Origin: Petrosia ficiformis
Lineage: Eukaryota > Porifera > Demospongiae > Haplosclerida > Petrosiidae
Assembly (NCBI GenBank): GCA_947044365.1
Contig: OX345644.1
Span: 5,648,577-5,712,576 of the forward strand
Length of the DNA stretch: 64,000 bases
Direction: 5' to 3'
Part shown: positions 12,282-23,639 of the stretch, piece by piece
Position numbering within the stretch: position 1 is the stretch's first letter
Layout of the letters: every line of letters begins with the position of its first letter
Made by a program: the position numbers and the translations under genes
The notes under the pieces: model-generated
What the model saw: the letters and a program-made list of their open reading frames with translations, nothing else
Database searches by the model: none
What the model was told of the DNA's origin: nothing

Positions 12282-14036
12282 TTAATTGTAACATTCTTGT
12301 TCTAAATGGCATTTCAGAGAAATAAATGTGCCAGCTTCATTTCCAAATGGTTTTCTTGTATGATACACACTGTAATCTTTGATTTCATTTACACGCAATA
12401 AATGACAATCAACACATGGTTCAAGAACATAAGAATGGAAGTAACGAGAGTAATACTGCGTCGAATAAGCTTGAACTAAGAAAATTATGATGTTATCTGC
12501 AATTAGATAAATATCAATCACCTTAGCAAACGAAGGCTCCCCATATTCATTAACACTGACAAGAAGAAAACAATCATTAGTACGATATTCGTCATGACCT
12601 GTAATCTTCAGCCATGCAGGTCTGGCTATTGTAGATTCCATAAGAATTCCAGGAATCTTGTTGGAAATATTGGCGATTAGATCTTCAGTTTCATCTTTCA
12701 ATAAGCCATACTTAACTGCTGGTGGAACATCTATAGAAGATACATGCAGATTAGCTTGTTTATAATAACACAACCATCCTTGATGGCGTTTCGTTACTGT
12801 TTGTGCAACATTTTTGAAATTACTCCTTAATCCAGACTGTTTCAATAGGCTAAGCTTTGCTTCATAGCGCATAGTCCAGCTTCTCACCAAAGGACCTAGA
12901 GCAAGGATTTGAGAAGGATAGTGCACCATGTAGTGCATTTTTGGTATTATGTTAACATGAGGGTATAGCTCTTTAAATTTCATGTGGTGCTCTTCAATTA
13001 GAACACGCAAATAAGCTACTGTGCTCTTGCTTACAGTTGGAGACAAAGCAATGTAAAGAATATCAAGCAATGTAAGGTAGCACTCCCAGTATTCACATTC
13101 TTCCGGAATTTTGTCACCTATAAGAAATGGCAAAACCCTTGCTAACAACGACATTCTTGATGCTGATTGTCTGAGTTTTGAATCATTGTCAAATGCAGTG
13201 GTGGATAAGGGAACAGGCCTGGATCCTATCTCAGAATAGCCAAAGGCAAAACATTGTAATCTTTGATTGATAATATCCAATGTAATACATTTCTGTGAAA
13301 ATAGGTATTTAAGTAAGAGCTTCATTTCAAGAGGAATAACACCTTCTAAAAGGTCATGCATGAAATCATGGGCAAGGGTTTTTGCAGCAACAGAAAAGTG
13401 CTTTACATCCTCAAGAATAGACCTTCTGTTAATGCCATATTTGGTAGAATTAGCTGTTCCATTTACTTCCTTCAGGGAATCACAATGTTCGCAATGTTTC
13501 AAGGCTGTTCTAAGTTCAAATCTTTCTTCAACAAAGTGCAAGGCTATGGTTTCTTTTGTAGCCATGCATGAACGACAAATTCTTAATGCCCATGACATGG
13601 ATTCTTTGAACCCTCCTAATTGGTGACTTGCTAATGTATCAGCAATCACAGCTAATAAAGCTCCCAAGAACGTTATGCTATGACCATCTATAGTAATTGT
13701 AAGACCACTCTCTGTTAGTTTATTTATATCTCTTACAAAGGGCTGCAAAATTCTATCAATTCCATATTTGTCAATAACACTCGTTGTTGCAACAGCTACT
13801 AAGTACATAGATTTAAGAGAAGATCGAAATCTGGGATGTATATTCCCTAGCGAAAACATTAGACATCCAATTTTATGTTTCTTAACAAAGCAACCAACAG
13901 GATTAGTGAGTTCAAGTTCATCGTAATAAAGAATTATTTGTAATGCGGTAGGATCAGTTGAGAAAACTGGGTGATTTTTAAACAAATACCCATCACAGAA
14001 ATCACTCAGCAATTCTGAACGAGAGTGGGCTCTCAC
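12282..14036 (-). CDS. Transposase-like protein, TNP2/CACTA (EnSpm)-like
   Basis: An uninterrupted 584-codon frame. The N-terminal part reads RSELLSDFCDGYLF, then a short spacer and ILYYDELELTNPVG, resembling the DG..NPFG block of plant TNP2-type transposases. Next come ILQPFVRDINKLTESGL (TNP2: LQPLI.EL..LW..GV), a cluster RICRSC, and AHDFMHDLLEGVIPLEMK, which aligns in position with the conserved MH motif. HYMVHYPSQILALGPLVRSW, found in many fish and cnidarian transposon proteins, follows, and the ~110-residue tail has a TNDCFLLVSVNEYG block. Upstream of the first Met the frame probably continues across a splice site (...GGAAG|TGAGAGCC), so an N-terminal exon may be missing. No stops or frameshifts: either a recent element or a kept host gene. 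The family call is from motif reading only. Confidence 0.75.
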   Translation of the reverse strand: MRAHSRSELLSDFCDGYLFKNHPVFSTDPTALQIILYYDELELTNPVGCFVKKHKIGCLMFSLGNIHPRFRSSLKSMYLVAVATTSVIDKYGIDRILQPFVRDINKLTESGLTITIDGHSITFLGALLAVIADTLASHQLGGFKESMSWALRICRSCMATKETIALHFVEERFELRTALKHCEHCDSLKEVNGTANSTKYGINRRSILEDVKHFSVAAKTLAHDFMHDLLEGVIPLEMKLLLKYLFSQKCITLDIINQRLQCFAFGYSEIGSRPVPLSTTAFDNDSKLRQSASRMSLLARVLPFLIGDKIPEECEYWECYLTLLDILYIALSPTVSKSTVAYLRVLIEEHHMKFKELYPHVNIIPKMHYMVHYPSQILALGPLVRSWTMRYEAKLSLLKQSGLRSNFKNVAQTVTKRHQGWLCYYKQANLHVSSIDVPPAVKYGLLKDETEDLIANISNKIPGILMESTIARPAWLKITGHDEYRTNDCFLLVSVNEYGEPSFAKVIDIYLIADNIIIFLVQAYSTQYYSRYFHSYVLEPCVDCHLLRVNEIKDYSVYHTRKPFGNEAGTFISLKCHLEQECYN

Positions 14037-14502
14037 TTCCGTGATTTGATCGTAGATATATATATATATGCATAGTAATAACGTTTGTGAGGAAATACAT
14101 TCTTATAATAATGAATATAATGATGAATATAATAATTATTAATACTATATTGTAAACATACTATTAATATTAATTATTAATACTATTGCATATACTATGA
14201 TAAGCATTGGAATACTGAATGGTTGACACAGTGACAGACACTAGGACTCCAGACAGTGCTGTAAGTGAAATAGAGAATAGACATCATCTGTAAGTGAAAA
14301 GTAAATGTTAATGCACAAATATTTGATATATGCAAAGACCTTCATTGATGAACAAATTTTAATGAAAATATGATTGTATGATTTTATGATATATAACTTA
14401 CACCAGTATTTCTGCAATGTACAAAAAATATTCATACCATTCAGAAAAAGAACAATGGAAACAAGAATAATAAAAAAACATTTTCAATAAAGATGTAGGG
14501 AC

Positions 14503-14702
14503 GTCAAAACCGAAAAAGCACAGGAACAAGATGGCTTCGGCAACAAAATGAAATACCACTTCCACATAACAACCCTACATAAGTATGCACAACTAGAAAG
14601 GCAAAACACAAACAAGTGATACTTATGTATGGTTATTATGTGGAAGTGGTATTTCATTTTGTTGCCGAAGCCATCTTGTTCCTGTGCTTTTTCGGTTTTG
14701 AC
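14503..14702. mobile_element. Near-perfect 200-bp foldback hairpin
   Basis: Arms 14503-14586 and 14619-14702 are reverse complements over 84 bp with about two mismatches (starts GTCAAAACCGAAAAAGCACA). The loop is only ~32 bp. It most likely is a foldback MITE; transcription would give a long double-stranded RNA. Confidence 0.9.
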
Positions 14703-14709
14703 TATGCTA

Positions 14710-15280
14710 ATAGGTCCCATATACAAAACATAGGACCTGAGTTTTGTGTCTGAGGATATGATATAGCTCAAGGCTGCGAGGGCTATATCAATAATTATAT
14801 ATAGGTAATGCAGCCTAATTTTCATGATCTGTAGACTACAAACATACATTGCTTATATATGTGATCAATTGTTTATCACTATAGTGCTCATAGTTTGGAC
14901 AGTCTCCTGGTGTACTGGTTAACTTATAAGGAGATGCAGGCAATTAATTATTACGAAGATTAATAATTTTATTGATAACTATTTCATAATGAAGACATTT
15001 AATGCCCTGGTTTGATGGTTTGCATTAGTCTGTTGTATCTGTTACCATGGCGAATTTTGTTCACAGCTTAATTCATCAGAAATATGTTATTTGGGTTGCT
15101 ATTTACATTTACTGGCTTGAGATTTTGTCATAAAAGATGATGATGTGGCTGTACCACTTATGCCATATCAATATTGTTAATTATATTTTTGCTCCTATAT
15201 GCTCAAAGGAAAGTGTCAAAGGTAAGTGTACTGAGTTGTTGTACAGTTACACAGTGCCATGGTTTTGATGTAATTGAGTC
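14710..15280. other. Intergenic, nothing recognised
   Basis: AT-rich sequence with no coding potential or clear repeat on either strand. Confidence 0.4.
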
Positions 15281-15289
15281 TCCATGGAG

Positions 15290-16270
15290 ATGTCTAGCAT
15301 TTTTGTCTCATTTTGTCAGTGTGTAAGTATGAGTACATTCAAGGACATTGATCCTCCTTTTTTTTTTTTTGTTCATTTTTATTTAAAGAGATTCTTTGTG
15401 CCAATCTGTATGTCAACACTGTTACATTATAATTTGAAAGGTATTCAAAACATTTTTCATTCAAGTGTGTTTGGGAAAAAGTGTGCCCAACTGCATGCAT
15501 TTGTTTGTACAGGAAACAAGGTATTGCAAAAGATTTCCCATTAATCACTTAATGTTCTCATTTTCACTCATATGGAGGAACTGAAAGACTACCATGCATA
15601 CAAATCGAGTTTATCAAAGCTTTGATCGAATGATTTACGATTTGTATTTTATGTAGTTGAAATCTCATTTCTATTCACCAATGGTTTCAAACATATCATT
15701 GTTGACAAATGAAAGTATAGTAATAATCATTATATAATAATTTGCTGTATCTTCTGTGAAGATCTATCGAAGCAGTTTTTGAAATAAACGTAACAGTAAT
15801 TATTTATGATCAATAATATTATAGTAATTGAATAGAATGTACACATTTACAATGTCATTCCTATTCACAAAGAATCATTGTCTTTGTTTCTCTTCCTATA
15901 CTGATTGATGTACACATCATGCTCTACATCAATAAAACATTTACCAGGTACTGTACGAAAACATTTTGATGTTCTCAAATTAATGTTCATGCTACAAGCT
16001 ACATACACACACCAGTTATCATGTATTTTTCCTTGTGTGTAACTCAACATGGTTACCAAATATAGAAATATGTCTATGCACCAATCAACAGTCTTTAAAA
16101 GTTTTAATTAGTTAGAGGATAGATATCTATTTCATATATATGGAAGTGTCTGTATCACTAGCTGCATGAGTGTGTATATAAACAGGACCAAACTGCTCAA
16201 ATATCAGACAAGCACTTAAACCTGGTTTCTCTTAAAGCAAAGACTATTAAAGGTTTCCAACATATACTGA
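15290..16270. repeat. ~1-kb direct repeat of 10130-11100
   Basis: Shares in the same order a T-rich tract followed by TTTATTT..AGAGATTCTTTGTG, the CACAAAGAATCATTGTCTTT block, CATTTACCAGGTACTGTAC and CTTAAACCTGGTTTCT. With 10130-11100 it brackets the transposase frame at 12.3-14.0 kb. Confidence 0.75.
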
Positions 16271-16539
16271 GACTAAATCATTCCTCAGAGAGACAAGTAT
16301 CCCTGCCTGAAGTGCACTACAAAAAGTGGTAAGGAAATGTTATAGTAAATGTTTGATATTATTCATCAATAGTATATTTTGTATTCAGTTTAGTTATTCT
16401 CTTTTCTGCAACTGAATTATCTTCATGTACCAAATTCCTGAGTTTAGAATATAGCAATTTATATATGCATAATTTTTATCAGAATGAGCCCCACAATTAT
16501 CAGTTAGGTGAAACATTTGGATTGTATATAATTTTACTT

Positions 16540-16870
16540 TAAGACCAGAATTTTGCTGTGAATGCGACTGGAATGGTGCTAGAATCAAATGTGATAGTTC
16601 AACAAACAAAAAAATGATTTGTCTGAAAAATAATATTATGAATATGATGAAGATTTTGCTAGTTTTGCTACTCGCCAGTTCTCTACCTTAACGACAATCT
16701 TTGGCCATCTAGAAGATGTTGGTAGTCATAAAAGCACTAGATATGAATAGGTATGTGTGTATTAAAACCTATCTGTACATATTACCACAGATTTCAGCTC
16801 ATCACTTGCAATTGAAATGTATGGACGGCCATTTTTTTCCGTGCCATCCCTACATAGAGAGTACTAGTGT
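16540..16870. repeat. Inverted copy of the 11100-11470 block
   Basis: Reverse complement shares GGGATGGCAC..AAAA..AATGGCCG, CATTTCAATTGCAAGTGATG and AATGATTCTAGCACCATTCC-type stretches with 11100-11470. The two blocks point inward around the transposase region and could be ends of a larger composite element. Confidence 0.65.
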
Positions 16871-16969
16871 ACTCTCTGATTTAGAAAAAAATTGTAGTGC
16901 TTTGTATTACTTTGCCACATAGGTGAGTGTCCCGTCCCGACGGTGCTCGTTATTATTTGTTAGAACACA

Positions 16970-18665
16970 TAAAGGTGGAGAGCTAAGGACTGGATTGGTA
17001 TTACATTGCATTTGACATAGGAAAGTTAGTGATTTCAATAATATGTATATAGATCAGTATATAGATAAAGAGTTTCTACATTTATGACTATTAGTATTAC
17101 TAATGATTATATAACATGCACAATGTATTTAAGGAGTAAGGACCAGATTCAAATGTTTACAGTTTTATTATAATTTACGTATCGGTATTATAATTATATT
17201 GATTATGCTTGTGTAACATTCTGTTTATATAGTAGATTCATTTTCAATCATTGCATGTATTCTATTTCGTAAATTCGTTTAGAGATCTTTTTTCATCAGT
17301 ATAAATCCTATAATGCCATGTTACTTTTAGTAAAAATTAATAATAATTTTGTGTATTTTAGTTTTCTTTTATTTTAGACCATACAATTTTTCACAGATAT
17401 TAATTTTGGTTTCACTGCTGTTCTTCATTTCATTGTACCTCCTAATTTCCAATAGTATATAAGTATCTCAAATCTGTAAAAGGAAAATGAAATTCCTATG
17501 GACCATATTTATTTTTGAGATAATTATTATGCTAATAGTTAGAATGTGAATGGTGTACTTTTAGCTGTAATCATGTTTCTGTATTCCTTTACAGACAGAA
17601 GCACTCTAGTATTGAAATTGAAGATTGCCAGTGCTATTAATAACTATACTGCTATATTAAACTCATTTTCCCTTTACAAGTTTGAGATACTTAAATAATA
17701 TTGGAAATTAAGAAATGAAGAACAGCAGTGAAAATATCTCTAGGAAATGAGATATGCATAGTCTAAGTAAAAGGAAAAGTAAAACACTGCATTTTTATTA
17801 TTATAATATAGCTCTATTATAATTATATTGATGATGATTATGTAATGTTCTGTCTAGTAGATTCATTTTCAGTTTTCTTTTTCATAAATTGGTTTTTTCA
17901 CCAGTATAAATTTTATAATACCATGCTACTCTTTTTCACTTTTAGCATGGACATCACTGAACCCGTCACAGGTACATACCATTCCAATATACTATGGTAT
18001 ATCTAATGTGATATAATGTCAATACGGTCCGCAGATTTTCAGTTGATGTGCTACAGAAATTTAAGATATTGACCACATTGAAAGTCAGAGAGAGTAGCTA
18101 TTACACTATATTAAAAAGCACTTGAAACACTTCAAATAAATTTAAATATGAGAAAGAAATATTTACAATAGAATCTGGTCCCCGATTACTATCTGTTACA
18201 TAATTGTCTCTAATCATATAGTTATATCGAAATACAAATCTCGACAACTTTGTATTTCTGGAAGTACATTTACCTGTACTGATCATTATACATTATAAAG
18301 GTAATCACTAACTTTCCTATATCTAATGTGATGTAATGCCAATCCGGTCCATAGCTTTCCAACTTCATGTATTGTAAAGAAATTTAAGTACATATTGTGA
18401 CAAGATGGAAAGTCAAAGAGACTAGTTATTATAATAGATTGAACACCTGTTGAAACACTTGAAATCAATTGAAAAACAACAAAAACAATATAGTCATATT
18501 TGATATATGATGAATCCGGTCCTTACTCCATAAGCACATAATACATTATATAATTGTCAGTATAATGATAGTTATTACTGAAATAAAAGTTCTGAAAGCT
18601 CTGAAACTCTGGGAAGTATTTATTTATACTGTTCTTTATACATATAATTGAAATCACTAACTTTC
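16970..18665. repeat. Nested inverted and tandem repeats
   Basis: 18000-18320 and 18320-18665 are diverged ~330-bp tandem units (ATATCTAATGTGAT..AATG, ..CCGGTCC.., ATCACTAACTTTCC). 16970-17160 is an inverted copy of parts of this block (GGAAAGTTAGTGATT, AAGGACCAGATTC). Further in, 17410-17490 and 17660-17735 are inverted arms, and 17160-17345 and 17800-17945 are direct repeats. No gene is seen. Confidence 0.7.
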
Positions 18666-21600
18666 CATGTCCATAGTGACTCATAGAGCTATGTCCTGTC
18701 ATGTGATGCATTTGGCGTCCATAAGGCTGAGAATACTGTTGATGAGTCCTGAGTTAATGGACATGTGAACTGTAACTTGCCCTCCATTCCACAAATTCCA
18801 GGCATGTGACTAGCATCTATTTGGACATGTGAATGGTGATGATATTGAGATGAGAAATATGGGTGGCCAATTTGATGAGGCTTATGATGACTAAGATGTT
18901 TTTTGATTATGAAGGTTGTGGAAATGCTTGTTGAAAGTCAGGGGAATGCAGTGGCGTAACTGAACCCGGGCCCACACGAACCTGTGCGAGGGCAACACAA
19001 TTTTTTTAATCATTATTATTATTATTATTATTATTATTTTACTGTAATTTTTTAATACCCACACATATTCTGTCATCTCAATTCATGATCAGTGTTTGTA
19101 CACCGCTTTTGAGCACTCTTTCCACCAGTGTAATAATTATAACAAAAATAAAGCCAAAAGCCAAAACTTCCCCTCAGTTTAGTCTTTTAACTCTGAAACC
19201 CCTCAGCTTCTGGGGGGAACAGCCCCCCATACCCCGTGCTTTACAACTCTAAATTTCTTGGCCCTGCCATCACTAAACACTCAGTTACGCCACTGGGAGA
19301 TGATCTGTAGGACAAGATAATCCCAATTATTTGTAAGTGTGGATCCTCCCACTGAGTACGATGTTCATTGTGATAAAAGGGAAAAAAAGGGAATATTAAT
19401 ACATTAATTAGGGCCATGTGCTTAAATCCATTGTTCGATGAATTATGAATAACTGTTGCATGATTATAATGTATTAATCAATTAACTCAATCAATATTGA
19501 AAATTCCTTTGGTTATCGATTATGCTAATTATTCCAAAAGACATACTTTTTAAGATTACGACAGCAAATGATGTATGATTTGTAAGTGACATGAATGCTT
19601 TCTGAGCATTAAACGAGAGGAGTTTCCTGCATTACTTGACTTAATTGGCCTAATTACTTCCACTGATTTTAATTGATTATTAATCGATATGTAGTTAGTG
19701 ATAATCAATTTCACAATCTCAGCCTATTCCCACCCATAGTCCTAATGTTTACAATCGATTAATTGCACATGCAGAATACTCATTCCATGTGGCAAAACGG
19801 CTGAGCGATCAGAGCAGTGAAGGGAGATTGCTACCCAGTTATTACCTTGAAAAAATTCATTAAGCAAGTGACAATGTATTAGTGTTACTAACACATTGTC
19901 ACTGCATGTGTCAATACTAATACCTTGCCTCTTTAGAATACACACTTTAGGTACTGGAAAATAATTTTGATCAAATTGATTGCCCCTCATTTCACCACTT
20001 TCCAGGGAATTTCATGACCTCCTATACAAAATGGTGGAATGGTGACCAATTGAAAGTAAACATTCGGTTAACATTATTTTAAAGGAAAGTGCTTTTCAAA
20101 GATAGGTCAAGAGAACATTGAGAAATAAACAGTGAGGTATGGTGAATTTGTGCCCCTAAATCCTATCGTTCGGTGACCTTGCCTCTTAAATAAGTTTAAT
20201 GTTTATGTTGCCAGGCAACAGACATTTGTATTCAAGGGAACTTCTCAGTACATAGTGGGATCATAGATAATTGAAACAGAAAGGTTACATAATTATGGTG
20301 GTTATAGGTGTGTTTCGTGAAATGCTGTTTATACTAAAAAGTTTTACAAACCAAATACAAATTTAACTGACGTTAAAGTTTAGCATGTAATCAAAGCTAA
20401 TAAATTAGACAAGTTTATTGATTGTATTTATTATGTGTTATTGTTTTCACAATTGTCAATATGTTTGAATTTTATCAGCCAGAAGAGTTGATTTGCTAGA
20501 TGAAATTATATCCTCTGTGGAGGGCTGTAATGTAAAACAAAACTCCACCACTAATAGCATAGGAAGAGGAGGTGGTAGTTTCAAACTATCAGAGCAGTTT
20601 TCCAAATGCCTCGAAGTACTTCATTTGTCAAAATATGGAACTTCGTTTGCATTAGTTCTTTCTTCAGTGAGTGTTTTCTTGTGGACCTGACACCAAGACA
20701 AGCAGCTGAACTAGGTGTTGTAGTGAACCTCATTTTTCTGGATATAATACATGTAGTTCCTAAAACAAACTCCAAGGCCATGTAAATGTTAATGGTAAGA
20801 TGTATCACTGCCCATTCTCATTATTTAAAATCAATGTCTGTTATACGTACATTCATGTAGGTATATATAATGAATTTACATTATCATCACTTCCAGCAGC
20901 GTTGTTGAAGTCTATTACTGCTTCAGTGGATCTGCACATCTATTTAGATCTGCAGTGGCCATAGTTACAGTAACATTAGTTTCACCAAAAATAATAGAGA
21001 CCATATATAGTAATTTCTCTGTTGCATCACCCTATATTAAGTGCCTAGGAACGGTGATATATCACTCATGCGGCACTACAGTAGTAGTATAACATGCCAC
21101 AAATAGGAAGTAAATTGCGATGCCACTCCCTTATATTCTGATGGGCATTGGATTCATCCGATCTACATGTTACAGCACAGGACTGTCTGGAAACCCATCA
21201 CAAAACTGTGGCAAAGAATATATTACGGGACGTAATAACCAAAATTAATTAACATGCTCACACTTGGGAGTTGATAGAATTTTCTCTACATACGTATGCA
21301 ATTCTGTATGTTTTTTTAGTTTCAGCTTTTACTCTGTAAATATCGTAATCAGGTAATGCTCAAATTGTATGGTACGTATTCTTAATGTTCATATTTTTTT
21401 CTAAAGCTATGTGCATGTTGGTCTCACGAACCAGACTCCTCCCCTTTTTGAGATCGCTACAGAGTCTAAAGAGGAGAGAGAAGAGAGACTGATAGAGCCT
21501 GAAAAGCCCATGATTGAGAAAAGAGAGAGAAACACAGAGACAGTGGGAGATTTTGAATTTGCAAGGTCAGTCTAGCTAACTTCTTGCCATCTGAGATCTT

Positions 21601-21777
21601 TCCCAATATAATATTTAACATTGGGATTATTTCTACTTTGTTTAACCAAGTGACAATTCTAAAACGAACTCTGAACTGTTGCATTTAGCTCTTCTTCCAT
21701 CATCTCAAATGCACCAGATATTTACTATCACTTCCTTTTAACCACACCTTCTCAGGTTCGCCCCACAATGATTGCTT
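18660..21777. repeat. Segmental duplication copy B (partner at 3440-6990)
   Basis: Collinear with copy A. It contains a TTA microsatellite at 19012-19038 (CATTATTATTATTATTATTA), a feature shortened in copy A. It ends inside the 3' end of the Roco exon at 21.7-21.8 kb. No other coding sequence is supported. Confidence 0.85.
21245..21777. mobile_element. Interspersed ~0.5-kb element, copy 2, at the Roco 3' end
   Basis: Same family as 6415-6985. Its right end CTCAGGTTCGCCCCACAATG overlaps the end of the Roco reading frame, so the frame's stop codon (21700-21702) lies inside the element. Confidence 0.65.
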
Positions 21778-23420
21778 TGGCTTTATACTATTGTTGCCAA
21801 TCTTTGGTGTTCCTTCAGGTATACTTTTATGAAAAAAAAGTTGGCAGGATGGAGATTCAGCCATGATGGCAATAAGACGTGCGAAATAACCTGGAGTCAC
21901 ATAACCAGTGGCAAATGTGATGTGTAGAGAAGTAGCTCTCAAATGGTATCCAGGAGGAACAGAGGTATAATCTGCTGTAAATGCTGGTAGTACAGCCGGT
22001 AAGAAGAATTGCTTGACACTAGAATCGTGATATTCTTTTGTTTTGACTTCTGCTGCTAAATGAAACATAACCAGAAGATCCATCATTTCCTCGGGCTCAA
22101 TACCTTCACATTCTTTCCAAACAGCTACATATAGAGGCTGGACTAGGATACCTTTGTCACGTAGTAGTTTCCACATTCGTAAATTCTCACAATCTTCACC
22201 TTCTGGTAGCTTTAGAACTTTACCAAGGCAATCCACAAACCATTTTGGATTGAGAATGACCTTATCTCTAAGACCTTGAATGTGAGGGTAGAATAAAACC
22301 ACTCCTAGCTCATGGTAGAACAATAGTACTTCAAGGACATCTTCAGGCTGAATCTTACAAGCTACACCAACAGCACATGCATATTGGAATGTGATGATAT
22401 TCTTTTTTGACTCTCTTACCAGCACTTGCAAAACCTTACGATAAAGAACCCATTTGATCGGTGTTTTAACGATGAGCTTCTTAGATGCAAACTTGTGGAT
22501 TTCTTTCCGTAAATATTTGTATGTTTCATCTTCTTTTCTTCCTTTACCAGCTGTAGTATTGTCAACAATGCAGACACTCGTAACAATATCTGCAAAATCT
22601 GCATTTTCTAATTTACTCCAAAGACCTTTCTTGACTTTGCTTTTCTCTTTTGTTGTCAACTTGTCCCCTCGACTGCCAATAGCAACAATGCGAGGATAAT
22701 CAGGCAATGCTCCTTTTTCATTGATCCTTGCAAAGTGGGCATGGATGCTTGACATCCACTTCTGCAGAAGCTCTATTGTGGTAATGTTGACTTCTTCACC
22801 TGGAATCTCTCTCCCCTGATAATGCTGTACAGATCTCCATCTACTATTCATGTCTTTTGACGCGTCAAACAGGAGGAGAAACATGGTACGAGAAGTGAGA
22901 AAGGCTGGTAATATGTCCAGGAAAACTGACTGACCTCCACAGTCCCAAATATGAAAAAACAGTTGAGGCTCAAAGGCGAGGACATCACGACGTGTTATTC
23001 TGCGGGCTCGTTCTATTGCATTTGATATAGATGTAATTACTGATGCCTCTTCTGATGCCTCGATATTCTCTTCTAAAGATGAGAACATACTCGCTGTTGA
23101 ATAAAGACTATCAGCTTCCATGCTTAAGAGCCCATGAACACCACTCTGGTTATGGACTCTGGCTAATAACATAGCTAACTCGTTGAGTTCATCATCTGGG
23201 GTCACATCACTCCACTCTTCACTTCTTGATACAGTCCATTTATATTCCACAGGTCGTACAGATCGAATATCAGCAACGATGGTACTGTCAATCATTGGGT
23301 CGAATTGTAAGTTCATAAGTCCACGCTGAAGACTTGATTTCCCCACACCAGCTGAGCCTAGTAACATGATACGAGCATAAGCTACATCACATTCTCCTTC
23401 TGAGAGAGCAATTTCATAAG
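21700..23420 (-). CDS. Roco-family GTPase (Roc-COR), large 3' exon
   Basis: The frame enters from an upstream intron at 23420 (acceptor TTTCCATTTCAG|CTTATG; the first codon needs one base from the previous exon). Roc GTPase motifs are present: P-loop LLGSAGVGKSSL, a long switch-I insert rich in Ser/Glu, G3 WDCGGQ and a G4-like GSRGDKL. The COR domain follows (TPIKWVLYRKVLQVLV, EDVLEVLLFYHELGVVLFYP, VILNPKWFVDCL). No kinase, LRR or death domain lies in this exon; N-terminal parts should be in exons at higher coordinates that I could not find. Roco proteins are large signalling GTPases expanded in sponges and cnidarians. The last ~25 codons (SLWGEPEKVWLKG...) appear derived from an inserted repeat, so this C-terminus is probably truncated or replaced. 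Confidence 0.85.
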
Positions 23421-23639
23421 CTGAAATGGAAAATATTATAGAATTATTATAGAATAGCAAAATATCATTTGTAACATACCTCTTCTATCTGGTCTCTAAG
23501 TTAAATCATTGACATATAGAAAGGAGAAACATTTAATATGACTAGAAGAGCTTAGTACATGTAATATGTCTTGATACTCAAAAATAATGATTCAACAAAG
23601 AGCAATGCATTTGATGGATTTAATGATTCACATAATTAG

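Noticed and set aside
13267..13626. 119-codon + strand frame
   Set aside because: Shadow of the transposase gene on the opposite strand, with no coding character.
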